Shown piece after piece: positions 52,085-61,246 of a stretch of 63,569 bases of DNA. The stretch covers positions 1 to 63,569 of the forward strand of contig JAFKJU010000035.1 in the NCBI GenBank assembly GCA_017305935.1. The letters run 5' to 3'. This stretch comes from Hyphomicrobiales bacterium. GTDB taxonomy: Bacteria > Pseudomonadota > Alphaproteobacteria > Rhizobiales > Rhizobiaceae. How positions within the stretch are numbered: position 1 is the stretch's first letter; the number at the start of each line of letters is the position of its first letter. Under the pieces are notes generated by a model. It searched no databases, had not been told where the DNA came from, and was given only the letters and a program-made list of their open reading frames with translations. The translations under genes were made by a program, and so were the position numbers.

Positions 52085-52429
52085 ATGCAAGGTATTCTCT
52101 ACGAAGAACCGTCCATCCTGCAGTTCCTGTTCATCACCGTCATCATCGGCGGCTGGACGGCCTGGCGCACGGGAAAAAGCGTCGCCGAGAACTGGCAGAC
52201 CTATCGAACGCTGGTCATTTACACGCTGCTGCTCGGCATCGGCATCCGCTTCGTCCATCATGCGCTGTTTGCGGGCACCATGTTTACCCTGCAATACTAC
52301 GTCGTGGACACGATCGTGCTTTTGTTGTTCTCTACCGCTGGTTACCGCTACTACCGGACCCGGCAGATGGCGAACAACTATTACTGGCTCTACGAGAAGG
52401 CATCGCCCTTTTCGTGGCGCGCAAAATAA
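52085..52429 (+). CDS. Small membrane protein of the liv operon (DUF6867-like)
   Basis: A 114-residue protein with three membrane segments ([47 protein letters not shown]) and a conserved tail [20 protein letters not shown]. The family name is from memory. It lies 24 bp after livF and before the binding-protein gene; the position suggests a transporter accessory role, which is not established. Confidence 0.75.
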   Translation: MQGILYEEPSILQFLFITVIIGGWTAWRTGKSVAENWQTYRTLVIYTLLLGIGIRFVHHALFAGTMFTLQYYVVDTIVLLLFSTAGYRYYRTRQMANNYYWLYEKASPFSWRAK

Positions 52430-52544
52430 CGAGACCCGAGTTCATCGGGCATTGGTGGCTCCGCCGCAACCGGCGCAATCGTGGTGGGTATTGCGTGCGG
52501 GCAATCGAATTCAAACCTGCTTTCTTAAAAATGGGAGTAACAAT

Positions 52545-53669
52545 ATGAAGAAGTCTCTCCTGTCGGCCGTCGCGCTGACCGCCATGGTCGCTTTCGGCGG
52601 CACGGCCTATGCCGATATCCTGATCGGCGTCGGCGGCCCGCTGACCGGCCCGAACGCGGCCTTCGGCGCGCAGCTGCAGAAAGGCGCAGAGCAGGCCGCA
52701 GCCGATATCAACGCTGCCGGCGGCATCAACGGGGAACAGATCAAGATCGTGCTCGGCGACGACGTTTCCGATCCGAAGCAGGGCGTTTCGGTGGCCAACA
52801 AGTTCGTGGCCGACGGCGTCAAGTTCGTGATCGGTCACTTCAACTCCGGCGTTTCGATCCCGGCTTCTGAAGTCTATGCCGAAAACGGCATCCTGCAGAT
52901 CACGCCGGCCTCCACCAACCCGGTCTTCACCGAGCGCGGCCTGTGGAACACCTTCCGTACCTGCGGCCGTGACGACCAGCAAGGTGCGGTTGCCGGTGGC
53001 TACATCGCCCAGCATTTCAAGGACGCAAAGATCGCCGTCCTGCACGACAAGACCACCTATGGCCAGGGTCTGGCCGACGAAACCAAGAAGGCCATGAACG
53101 CCGCCGGCGTCACCGAGGCCATCTATGAAGGCGTCACCGCTGGCGACAAGGACTTCTCGGCCCTCGTTGCCAAGATGAAGGAAGCCGGCGTTTCGCTCGT
53201 CTACTGGGGCGGCCTGCACACCGAAGCCGGCCTGATTATGCGCCAGATGAAGGACCAGGGCCTCAACGCCGTGATGATGTCGGGCGACGGCATCGTTTCG
53301 AACGAGCTGGCCTCGATCGCCGGCGACGCCGTCGACGGCACGCTGATGACGTTTGCGCCCGATCCGCGCAAGAACCCGGCCGCCAAGGACCTCGTCGAGA
53401 AGTTCCGCAAGGCCGGTTTCGAGCCGGAAGCCTACACGCTGTATTCCTATGCCGGCGTGCAGGTGATCGCTGAGGCCGCCAAGGCCGCATCCACGACCGA
53501 TGCGACGGCGGTTGCCGACGCCATCAAGGCCAAGGGCCCGTTCAAGACCGCCATCGGCGATCTCGGCTTCGACGCCAAGGGCGACATCACCCGCCCGGAC
53601 TACGTGATGTACAAGTGGGGCAAGGGCTCCGACGGCAAGTACACCTATACGGAAATCGACGCGAAGTAA
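52545..53669 (+). CDS. livJ: Branched-chain amino-acid binding protein
   Basis: A 374-residue periplasmic protein with a signal peptide ([20 protein letters not shown], cleaved after AYA). It has the family start [34 protein letters not shown]-like [40 protein letters not shown] and [26 protein letters not shown] precedes the ATG. Leu/Ile/Val is the expected ligand; a urea-binding protein is unlikely by sequence although urease genes follow. Confidence 0.9.
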   Translation: MKKSLLSAVALTAMVAFGGTAYADILIGVGGPLTGPNAAFGAQLQKGAEQAAADINAAGGINGEQIKIVLGDDVSDPKQGVSVANKFVADGVKFVIGHFNSGVSIPASEVYAENGILQITPASTNPVFTERGLWNTFRTCGRDDQQGAVAGGYIAQHFKDAKIAVLHDKTTYGQGLADETKKAMNAAGVTEAIYEGVTAGDKDFSALVAKMKEAGVSLVYWGGLHTEAGLIMRQMKDQGLNAVMMSGDGIVSNELASIAGDAVDGTLMTFAPDPRKNPAAKDLVEKFRKAGFEPEAYTLYSYAGVQVIAEAAKAASTTDATAVADAIKAKGPFKTAIGDLGFDAKGDITRPDYVMYKWGKGSDGKYTYTEIDAK

Positions 53670-53717
53670 TTCGCGCGATTGCCGCGCCGGCTTCCGTGCC
53701 GGCGCGCTCACCATTGG

Positions 53718-53748
53718 GCCCGGCCGCCTCGCGCAGCCGGGCTTTTTT
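53718..53748 (+). terminator. Terminator after livJ
   Basis: GCCCGGC-CGCCTCGCGCA-GCCGGGC followed by TTTTTT. A second GC-rich hairpin (GCGCCGGC/GCCGGCGC) lies just before it. Confidence 0.82.
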
Positions 53749-53886
53749 CATGCGCCGTCCGGCAATCAAGGTGATGAAATATGCGGCGCGATGCCCGTTG
53801 TTCGGGCATGCCCAAACTTGGCCTGCCGGTCATACGCTTCGATCTTGACGTTGGCCGGACAGGCATGGAATTTGCTGCGACGATCC

Positions 53887-53983
53887 TAGAGCATTTCCGC
53901 TTTTCTCCGAATCGCGAAAAACGCTCTGTCCTTTTTTCGCATTTCCGGACGGAAAACCGCTGCGCATTTTTCCTGGAAATGTC
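53887..53983. repeat. RIME-type repeat, copy 3 (double element)
   Basis: A composite element. The left half starts TAGAGCATTTCCGCTTTTC and contains CGAAAAACGCTCT; the right half (53939-53982) is GCATTTCCGGACGGAAAACC ... TTTTCCTGGAAATGTC, nearly the same as the copy at 14946. It lies between livJ and ureD, 49 bp before the ureD start. Confidence 0.8.
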
Positions 53984-54031
53984 TATGGAGAACGGCAAGT
54001 CGATGCGGTCCGGCAAGACAGGAGATGGGGC

Positions 54032-54850
54032 GTGACGGGGGCGGCGATCAGCCGGCCGCAGCGCGCTTTCGGCGTCGGACGGCTGACGGCCAAGCTGTTT
54101 GACGGGCGCACGCGGCTTGCCGAACTCTTCCAGGAGGGTTCGGCCAAGATCCGCCTGCCGCAGACCTTTTCGCCCGAGATGGAGGCGGTGATCATCAACA
54201 CGTCGGGCGGGCTGACTGGCGGCGATGAGATGGCCTGGGGCGTGACTGCCGGCGCCGGCTGCCATGTGACAGCGACGACGCAGGCCTGCGAGAAAATCTA
54301 CAAGGCCTCCGCCGGCACGGCCGAGGTCACGACGCGGATCGCGGTCGCGGCGGGCGCCCGCGTCGACTGGTTGCCGCAGGAAACCATCCTGTTCGACCGC
54401 GCCGCGCTGGCGCGCCGGCTGGAGGTGGACCTGGACGAGGGCGCGGAATTTCTGGGACTTGAGGCGGTACTGCTCGGTCGCCGCGCCATGGGCGAGACGA
54501 TGCGGAACGGGGCGTTTGCCGATCGCTGGCGCATCCGCCGTGCCGGCCGATTGATCCATGCCGAAGATATCCGCCTCGATGGTGCGGTCGCGTCGCTTGC
54601 CGCAGCGCCCGGCGTGCTGTCCGGCCGCATCGCCTTCGCCACCATGCTCTATTGCGGCCCGAAGGCGGAGGCGTTTCTTGGCGCCATCCGGGCGGGCATG
54701 GGCGAGGCTTTTGGCGGGGCCAGCGTCTGGAACGACAAGCTCATGGTGCGGCTTGCGGCGGAGGACGGGTTTGTGCTCAGAAAAACCCTGATCCCGCTGA
54801 TTTCGATCTTGCGCAATGGCGCGCCCGTGCCAAAAGTCTGGAACATCTGA
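54032..54850 (+). CDS. ureD: Urease accessory protein UreD
   Basis: A 272-residue accessory protein that binds apo-urease and, with UreF and UreG, makes the nickel-insertion complex. It has the family motifs [70 protein letters not shown] and LGRRAMGE. The start is GTG at 54032 with AGGAGAT upstream. It is the first gene of the urease operon. Confidence 0.93.
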   Translation: MTGAAISRPQRAFGVGRLTAKLFDGRTRLAELFQEGSAKIRLPQTFSPEMEAVIINTSGGLTGGDEMAWGVTAGAGCHVTATTQACEKIYKASAGTAEVTTRIAVAAGARVDWLPQETILFDRAALARRLEVDLDEGAEFLGLEAVLLGRRAMGETMRNGAFADRWRIRRAGRLIHAEDIRLDGAVASLAAAPGVLSGRIAFATMLYCGPKAEAFLGAIRAGMGEAFGGASVWNDKLMVRLAAEDGFVLRKTLIPLISILRNGAPVPKVWNI

Positions 54851-54871
54851 ACGAATGGGAGCGATGCGGAC

Positions 54872-55174
54872 ATGAACCTGACGCCCAGGGAAAAAGACAA
54901 GTTGCTGATCTCCATGGCGGCCATGGTGGCGCGCCGCCGGCTGGAACGCGGCGTCAAGCTGAACTACCCGGAAGCGATCGCGCTGATTTCCGATTTCGTC
55001 GTCGAGGGTGCGCGCGACGGCCGCTCCGTCGCCGAGCTGATGGAGTCGGGCGCGCATGTCCTGACCCGCGCGCAGGTGATGGAGGGCATTCCCGAGATGA
55101 TCCATGACGTACAAGTGGAAGCGACGTTCCCCGACGGCACCAAGCTGGTGACCGTTCACGAACCGATCCGTTGA
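54872..55174 (+). CDS. ureA: Urease gamma subunit
   Basis: A 100-residue subunit of full family length. It has [52 protein letters not shown] and [20 protein letters not shown]. It starts 21 bp after ureD. Confidence 0.97.
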   Translation: MNLTPREKDKLLISMAAMVARRRLERGVKLNYPEAIALISDFVVEGARDGRSVAELMESGAHVLTRAQVMEGIPEMIHDVQVEATFPDGTKLVTVHEPIR

Positions 55175-55184
55175 GGAGCCCGCC

Positions 55185-55439
55185 ATGCTCGACCTGAGCC
55201 CCAATTGCGAATGCTGCGACCGCGACCTCGCCCCCGACAGCCCGGACGCGATGATCTGCACCTTCGAATGCACCTTCTGCGCCGATTGCGTGACCAACAA
55301 GCTCGGCGGTGATTGCCCAAATTGCGGCGGCGAATTCGCGCGTCGGCCGGTGCGCCCGGCGGGTTTGCTTGCCAAGTATCCCGCCTCGACCAAACGCATC
55401 CTGAAGGCCGAGGGCTGCCCGCCCGGCCAGGCCGCATGA
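55185..55439 (+). CDS. DUF1272 cysteine-rich protein in the urease operon
   Basis: An 84-residue protein with nine Cys in the first 47 residues ([28 protein letters not shown]), as in the DUF1272 family. The pattern would bind one or two metal ions, probably zinc. It sits between ureA and ureB with 10-bp gaps, so it is co-expressed with urease. A role in metal handling for urease is inference. Confidence 0.83.
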   Translation: MLDLSPNCECCDRDLAPDSPDAMICTFECTFCADCVTNKLGGDCPNCGGEFARRPVRPAGLLAKYPASTKRILKAEGCPPGQAA

Positions 55440-55449
55440 GGAGACCGAC

Positions 55450-55755
55450 ATGATTCCCGGAGAGATCATCGCCGCCACCGGCGACATCGAACTCAATGCC
55501 GGCCAGCCGACCGTCAGTCTCGACGTGTCCAACAGCGGCGACCGGCCGGTGCAGGTCGGCAGCCATTATCATTTCGCCGAGACCAATGCCGGCCTCATCT
55601 TCGACCGCGATCAGGCGCGCGGCATGCGCCTCGATATTCCGGCGGGCACCGCCGTGCGTTTCGAGCCCGGCCAGACGCGCACCGTCACCCTTGTGCCGAT
55701 CTCGGGCAAGCGCGAGGTCTACGGTTTCCGCCAGCAGGTCATGGGCAAACTCTGA
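55450..55755 (+). CDS. ureB: Urease beta subunit
   Basis: A 101-residue subunit. It has [58 protein letters not shown] and [12 protein letters not shown], matching the family end to end. Confidence 0.97.
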   Translation: MIPGEIIAATGDIELNAGQPTVSLDVSNSGDRPVQVGSHYHFAETNAGLIFDRDQARGMRLDIPAGTAVRFEPGQTRTVTLVPISGKREVYGFRQQVMGKL

Positions 55756-55781
55756 AAATTCCATAAACGGGGAGAATACGC

Positions 55782-56204
55782 ATGAAAAACTGGGGTGCGG
55801 CGCTGGGGTTGATAACCCTTTTCGTCCTGCCGCTACCGGCGCTGGCGCAGGAGGATGCGCCGGAGCTGGATTGCGACAATGCGCAGACGCAGGTCGAGAT
55901 GACCGGCTGCGCCTCGCAGGATTTCGACGAGGCCGATGCGGCGCTGAATGCGCAATACAAGAAGACCCGCGCCGCCATGCGCCAGATGGATGCCGATTTC
56001 GAGGCCGACCAGCGCGGCGCCGAGGAGCAACTGCTGAAGGCGCAGCGCGCCTGGGTGGATTATCGCGACGGCCAGTGCGCTGCCTACGGTTTCCAGGCGC
56101 ATATGGGCACGATGGAGCCGATGCTGATCTATCAATGCCAGGCGGAGCTGACGCGCAGCCGCACAAAGGAGCTGAAGGAACTGGCGGAAGGGCAGAACAA
56201 CTGA
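55782..56204 (+). CDS. LprI-like secreted protein (DUF1311)
   Basis: A 140-residue protein with a signal peptide (MKNWGAALGLITLFVLPLPA). It has the LprI-type core DCDNAQTQVEMTGCASQDF, ADAALNAQYKKTRAAM, LLKAQRAWVDYRDGQCAAYG and a late Cys, which form disulfides. LprI family members inhibit lysozyme; the role inside a urease operon is unclear. Its stop overlaps the next start by one base. Confidence 0.85.
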   Translation: MKNWGAALGLITLFVLPLPALAQEDAPELDCDNAQTQVEMTGCASQDFDEADAALNAQYKKTRAAMRQMDADFEADQRGAEEQLLKAQRAWVDYRDGQCAAYGFQAHMGTMEPMLIYQCQAELTRSRTKELKELAEGQNN

Positions 56205-56866
56205 TGGGCAGCCGGCGGATCATGATCGTCGGCAATGGCCCGGTGCCGGAGGGTGCTGCGGGCCTGATCGATGCCGCCGATCTGGTGATCCGCTTCAACG
56301 ATTGCCGCTCGGTCGGGGCCGGTGGCCACCGCACGGATATCGTTGCGGTATGCAACACCGGCCGGCCGGGCAAGGCGATGGCGCAGGCCGGCTGGGCGGG
56401 AAGCCCGCCGGTGAGCGCCGCCGCCGCCATCTGGTGCGTGCGCGACCCGGAAAAATTCGCCGCGATGCGTGAACCGCTGTCGCGCAGCCATCCCGATCTC
56501 GATGATTTCTGCGACGATTATACCGCCGGTTTCGCCGGCATCGCCGCCGCACACGGCAAGGCGCATCTCGTGCTCTCCCGCGCCTGCCATGAGGCGCTGG
56601 AGGCGGAACTGGCTGTTCATGCGCCGCCGCCCTATGTCGTGCCATCCAGCGGGCTGGTGACGATTGCGCATGTGCTGTCGTCGCCGGCCTTTGCGGATGA
56701 CGTCGTCTGCCTTGCCGGCTTCGGACATCAGGGCTGGGAATGGCATCCCTTCGCCGCCGAGCGCGCCTGGGTGGAGGCGCATGTCGCGGCCGGCAGGCTG
56801 TCGCGCATCGACAGCCTGCTCGGCGCTTCCGTTCTTTCGCATTCCTCTTCCGAACCCGTGAGGTAG
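56204..56866 (+). CDS. Urease-operon accessory protein, GT29-like fold
   Basis: A 220-residue protein. Its N-terminus ([20 protein letters not shown], then [11 protein letters not shown]) resembles the L motif of family 29 glycosyltransferases, and [17 protein letters not shown] followed by [20 protein letters not shown] resembles the S-like motif. Rhizobial genomes label such genes 'urease operon accessory protein' without a known function. It starts on the stop codon of the LprI-like gene and ends 4 bp before ureC. Glycosyltransferase activity is only an inference. Confidence 0.75.
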   Translation: MGSRRIMIVGNGPVPEGAAGLIDAADLVIRFNDCRSVGAGGHRTDIVAVCNTGRPGKAMAQAGWAGSPPVSAAAAIWCVRDPEKFAAMREPLSRSHPDLDDFCDDYTAGFAGIAAAHGKAHLVLSRACHEALEAELAVHAPPPYVVPSSGLVTIAHVLSSPAFADDVVCLAGFGHQGWEWHPFAAERAWVEAHVAAGRLSRIDSLLGASVLSHSSSEPVR

Positions 56867-56870
56867 TCCC

Positions 56871-58583
56871 ATGCCCTACAAGATGTCCCGCGCCGCCTAT
56901 GCCCATATGTTCGGACCGACGGTCGGCGACAAGGTGCGGCTGGCCGATACGGAGCTGTTCATCGAGGTGGAGAAGGATTTCACTGCCTATGGCGACGAGG
57001 TGAAATTCGGCGGCGGCAAGGTCATCCGCGACGGCATGGGCCAGAGCCAGGTGACGCGCGCCGAGGGCGCGGTCGATACCGTCATCACCAATGCGGTCAT
57101 CCTCGACCATTGGGGCATCGTCAAGGCCGATATCGGGCTGAAGGATGGGCGCATCGTCGCCATCGGCAAGGCTGGTAATCCGGATACGCAGCCGGGCGTG
57201 ACCATCATCGTCGGGCCGGGCACGGAAGTGATTGCCGGGGAAGGCAAGATCGTCACCGCCGGCGGCATGGACAGCCATATCCATTTCATCTGCCCGCAGC
57301 AGATCGAGGAAGCCTTGACCAGCGGCCTCACCACCATGCTCGGCGGCGGCACGGGGCCGGCGCATGGCACGCTCGCCACCACCTGCACGCCGGGGCCGTG
57401 GCATATCGCCCGGATGATCGAGGCGGCGGATGCGCTGCCGATGAACCTCGCCTTTGCCGGCAAGGGCAATGCCTCGCTGCCGGCGGCGCTGGAGGAGATG
57501 GTGCTGGCCGGCGCCACCTCGCTGAAGCTGCATGAGGACTGGGGCACGACGCCGGCAGCCATCGATTGTTGTTTGAGCGTTGCCGATGCATACGACGTGC
57601 AGGTGATGATCCACACCGACACGCTGAACGAAAGCGGTTTCGTCGAGGATTCCATTGCGGCGCTGAAGGGCCGCACCATCCATGCCTTCCACACGGAAGG
57701 TGCGGGCGGCGGCCATGCGCCGGATATCATCCGCATTTGCGGCCAGCCGAACGTTATTCCCTCCTCGACCAACCCGACCCGGCCTTACACCGTCAATACG
57801 CTGGCCGAGCATCTGGACATGCTGATGGTCTGCCATCACCTGTCGCCGTCGATCCCCGAGGACATCGCCTTTGCCGAAAGCCGTATCCGCAAGGAGACCA
57901 TCGCGGCCGAAGACATTCTTCACGATATCGGCGCCTTCTCGATCATCTCCTCCGACAGCCAGGCCATGGGCCGCGTCGGCGAAGTGGCGATCCGCACCTG
58001 GCAGACGGCCGACAAGATGAAGCGTCAGCGCGGCCGGCTGAAGCAAGAGACCGGCGACAACGACAATTTTCGCGCCAAGCGCTACATTGCCAAATACACC
58101 ATCAACCCGGCCATCGCCCATGGCCTGAGCCGCGAGATCGGCTCGGTCGAGATCGGCAAGCGTGCCGATCTGGTGATCTGGAACCCGGCCTTCTTTGGCG
58201 TCAAGCCGGATCTGGTGCTGCTCGGCGGCTCGATCGCCGCGGCGCCCATGGGCGATCCAAACGCCTCGATCCCGACGCCGCAGCCGGTGCATTACCGGCC
58301 GATGTTCGCGACGCTCGGCCGGAACCTCACCAATTCCTCCGTTACCTTCGTGTCACAAGCTTCGCTGGACAACGGATTGCAGAACCAGCTCGGCACCGCC
58401 AAGCAGATGCTGCCGGTTCAGAACACACGTGGCGGCATCGGCAAGGCCTCGATGATCCACAACAGCCTGACACCGCATATCGAGGTCGACCCGGAGACCT
58501 ATGAGGTGCGCGCTGACGGCGAATTGCTGACCTGCGAGCCGGCCACCGTGCTGCCGATGGCGCAGCGTTATTTCCTGTTCTAA
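56871..58583 (+). CDS. ureC: Urease alpha subunit
   Basis: A 570-residue catalytic subunit that hydrolyses urea to ammonia and carbamate with two nickel ions. The carbamylated Lys is Lys219 in LKLHEDWG. Nickel ligands and catalytic residues are in [36 protein letters not shown] and [12 protein letters not shown]. The flap Cys-His is in [16 protein letters not shown]. All key residues are intact. Confidence 0.98.
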   Translation: MPYKMSRAAYAHMFGPTVGDKVRLADTELFIEVEKDFTAYGDEVKFGGGKVIRDGMGQSQVTRAEGAVDTVITNAVILDHWGIVKADIGLKDGRIVAIGKAGNPDTQPGVTIIVGPGTEVIAGEGKIVTAGGMDSHIHFICPQQIEEALTSGLTTMLGGGTGPAHGTLATTCTPGPWHIARMIEAADALPMNLAFAGKGNASLPAALEEMVLAGATSLKLHEDWGTTPAAIDCCLSVADAYDVQVMIHTDTLNESGFVEDSIAALKGRTIHAFHTEGAGGGHAPDIIRICGQPNVIPSSTNPTRPYTVNTLAEHLDMLMVCHHLSPSIPEDIAFAESRIRKETIAAEDILHDIGAFSIISSDSQAMGRVGEVAIRTWQTADKMKRQRGRLKQETGDNDNFRAKRYIAKYTINPAIAHGLSREIGSVEIGKRADLVIWNPAFFGVKPDLVLLGGSIAAAPMGDPNASIPTPQPVHYRPMFATLGRNLTNSSVTFVSQASLDNGLQNQLGTAKQMLPVQNTRGGIGKASMIHNSLTPHIEVDPETYEVRADGELLTCEPATVLPMAQRYFLF

Positions 58584-58762
58584 GAGCCGCGCCTGCCGGA
58601 ATTTGAGCAGCCGGCGGCCACGTCCATGCGCATGGCGCATAGCTGCTATGTGCGACATTTTTGATGCTGCAGTGCGGGAGATTCTTCGCTACGAAAACGA
58701 AAACGCAATTGCGGCAGTTCTTCCGGGACCCGTGCCGCGCGTCAGTTTTCAAGGAGATCATC

Positions 58763-59302
58763 ATGCTGGGCAGAAAAGTTCCCGCCGTTACCTTCCGCAC
58801 ACGCGTTCGTGACGAGGCCGTGGGCGGCCCCAATCCCTTCCGCTGGGAAGACAAGACCAGCGACGATTATTTCGCCGGCAAGCGCGTCGTTCTGTTCTCG
58901 CTGCCGGGCGCCTTCACGCCGACCTGCTCGACCTACCAGCTTCCCGATTTCGAAAAGCTCACGGCGGATTTCCGCGCCGAAGGCATCGATGAAATCTATT
59001 GCATCTCGGTCAACGACGCCTTCGTGATGAACGCCTGGGGCAAGTCGCAGAACCTGGAAAACGTCAAGCTGATCCCGGACGGTTCGGGCGAATTCACCCG
59101 CAAGATGGGTATGCTGGTCGCCAAGGACAATCTCGGCTTCGGCATGCGCTCCTGGCGCTATGCCGCCGTCATCGATGACGGTACCGTCGAGCAGTGGTTC
59201 GAGGAAGAGGGATATGCCGACAATTGCGAGTCGGATCCCTACGGCGTTTCCGCGCCGCAGAACATTCTTGCCGCGCTGCAAGGCGCCCGCAAGGCAGCCT
59301 GA
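58763..59302 (+). CDS. Peroxiredoxin (Prx5-type)
   Basis: A 179-residue thiol peroxidase of the Prx5/AhpC-TSA family. The peroxidatic Cys is in PGAFTPTCSTYQLP. LFSLPGAFTP, CISVNDAFVMNAWGKSQN and DGSGEFTRKMGMLV fit Prx5, whose members reduce peroxides with glutathione/glutaredoxin or thioredoxin. AAGGAGATCATC precedes the ATG at 58763. It stands between ureC and ureE with a terminator after it, so ureEFG may have separate transcription. Confidence 0.9.
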   Translation: MLGRKVPAVTFRTRVRDEAVGGPNPFRWEDKTSDDYFAGKRVVLFSLPGAFTPTCSTYQLPDFEKLTADFRAEGIDEIYCISVNDAFVMNAWGKSQNLENVKLIPDGSGEFTRKMGMLVAKDNLGFGMRSWRYAAVIDDGTVEQWFEEEGYADNCESDPYGVSAPQNILAALQGARKAA

Positions 59303-59323
59303 TTTTTCTGAAATGTGACTAGG

Positions 59324-59354
59324 AAAAACCCCGGTCCTGCACCGGGGGTTTTTT
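59324..59354 (+). terminator. Terminator after the peroxiredoxin gene
   Basis: AAAAACCCCGGT-CCTGC-ACCGGGGGTTTTTT. It lies 22 bp after the stop codon and 57 bp before ureE. Confidence 0.87.
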
Positions 59355-59410
59355 GTTGCGGTGCGGCAGCGCATCCGGCATCCTGCGGCTTCTTCATCAC
59401 GGGATCCCAC

Positions 59411-59869
59411 ATGCAACGCGTCACGTCCTATCTTCCCGCCGGCACGCCTTCCGACCCGCCTGTCGGCATCGTCGTCCTGCCCCATGACCTGCGTCATCTG
59501 CGCCGCAAGGTGCTGCATCTCGAAACCGGCGACATGGTCATGCTCGACCTCAAGGAGCCGGTGCTGTTTGCCCATGGCGACCGGTTGCAGCTGGAAAACG
59601 GCGATTATATCGAGATCCATGCCGCCCCCGAAAAACTGTTCGAGATCCGCGCCCGCAACCGGCTGCACCTGATCGAGCTTGCCTGGCATCTCGGCAACCG
59701 CCATCTCGGAGCCCAGATCGAGGAAGAGCGCATCCTCATCCTGCGCGACCACGTCATCCGCGCCATGCTCGAAGGGCTGGGCGCGACGGTGAAGGATGTG
59801 GAAGAACCGTTCCAGCCCGCGCGCGGCGCCTATCACGGGCATGGTCACAGCCACCATCACCATGATTGA
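59411..59869 (+). CDS. ureE: Urease accessory protein UreE (nickel carrier)
   Basis: A 152-residue nickel metallochaperone. It has the N-terminal peptide-binding domain ([20 protein letters not shown]), [20 protein letters not shown] with the conserved His, and a His-rich C-terminus ([11 protein letters not shown]) for nickel binding. The ATG at 59411 starts MQRVTSYLP. Confidence 0.94.
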   Translation: MQRVTSYLPAGTPSDPPVGIVVLPHDLRHLRRKVLHLETGDMVMLDLKEPVLFAHGDRLQLENGDYIEIHAAPEKLFEIRARNRLHLIELAWHLGNRHLGAQIEEERILILRDHVIRAMLEGLGATVKDVEEPFQPARGAYHGHGHSHHHHD

Positions 59870-60542
59870 GACCGGCAGCGTCCCCGAAACGCAAAGCCTG
59901 CTGCGGTTGATGACCTGGCTTTCGCCGGCCTTTCCGGTCGGGGCTTTTGCTTATTCCGGCGGGCTGGAGCGGGCGGTCGGGGACGGGCTGGTTGGCGATG
60001 CGGAGACGCTGCGTTCCTGGATCGCCCTGCTGCTGGAACGCGGCAGCGGCTGGAACGATGCGGTGCTGTTGGCCGAAGCCTTTCATGCCGTCGCGGATGC
60101 CGAAAGGCTGGCGGCGGTGCGGGAACTGGCGGCGGCATTGGCCGGCTCGCGCGAGCGCCACGCGGAAACCACGCTGCTCGGCGATGCCTTTTTGACCGCC
60201 GCGCGCGCCTGGCCGCAAGCGGTGCTCGACGGGCTGGCTTCGGGCACGGCCTATCCGGTGGCCGTTGGCGTTGTCGCGGCGGCGCATGGGGTGGCGCTGC
60301 GGCAAGCGCTGGCGGCGTTCCTGCACAGCCTCGCCTCGCAGCTTGTCTCCGCCGGCATCCGCCTTGGCGCTATCGGCCAGCGCGATGGCGTTGCCATTCT
60401 CGCCGGGCTGGAAGAGGGGATTGGGGCGACTGCGGCGCGGGCGGCGGCTTCGACGCTCGACGATCTCGGCAGCGCCATGATCCATGCCGAGATCGTGTCG
60501 CTGCGCCATGAGACGCAGGGGACGCGGCTGTTCCGCTCGTGA
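59862..60542 (+). CDS. ureF: Urease accessory protein UreF
   Basis: A 226-residue accessory protein that links UreD-urease and UreG. It has [38 protein letters not shown] and a helical rest ending in [20 protein letters not shown]. The ATG at 59862 overlaps ureE by 8 bp; an earlier ATG at 59841 is less typical. Confidence 0.93.
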   Translation: MIETGSVPETQSLLRLMTWLSPAFPVGAFAYSGGLERAVGDGLVGDAETLRSWIALLLERGSGWNDAVLLAEAFHAVADAERLAAVRELAAALAGSRERHAETTLLGDAFLTAARAWPQAVLDGLASGTAYPVAVGVVAAAHGVALRQALAAFLHSLASQLVSAGIRLGAIGQRDGVAILAGLEEGIGATAARAAASTLDDLGSAMIHAEIVSLRHETQGTRLFRS

Positions 60543-60576
60543 AACGCTCTATGTTTGAAAGATCGAGGATATTTCG

Positions 60577-61188
<612 letters not shown>

Positions 61189-61207
61189 TTCAGTTCATCA
61201 CCGAAAA

Positions 61208-61238
61208 CAAAACGCCGGGCTTTCGACCCGGCGTTTTC
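61208..61238. terminator. Bidirectional terminator between ureG and the RND gene
   Basis: AAAACGCCGGG-CTTTCGA-CCCGGCGTTTTCC. T runs lie on both strands and the flanking genes converge. Confidence 0.87.
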
Positions 61239-61246
61239 CGTTTCCC

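Noticed and set aside
52545-53669. Considered as a urea-binding protein because urease genes follow
   Set aside because: The sequence fits LivJ/BraC-type proteins, the permease and ATPase order is livHMGF, and a terminator and repeat separate it from ureD.
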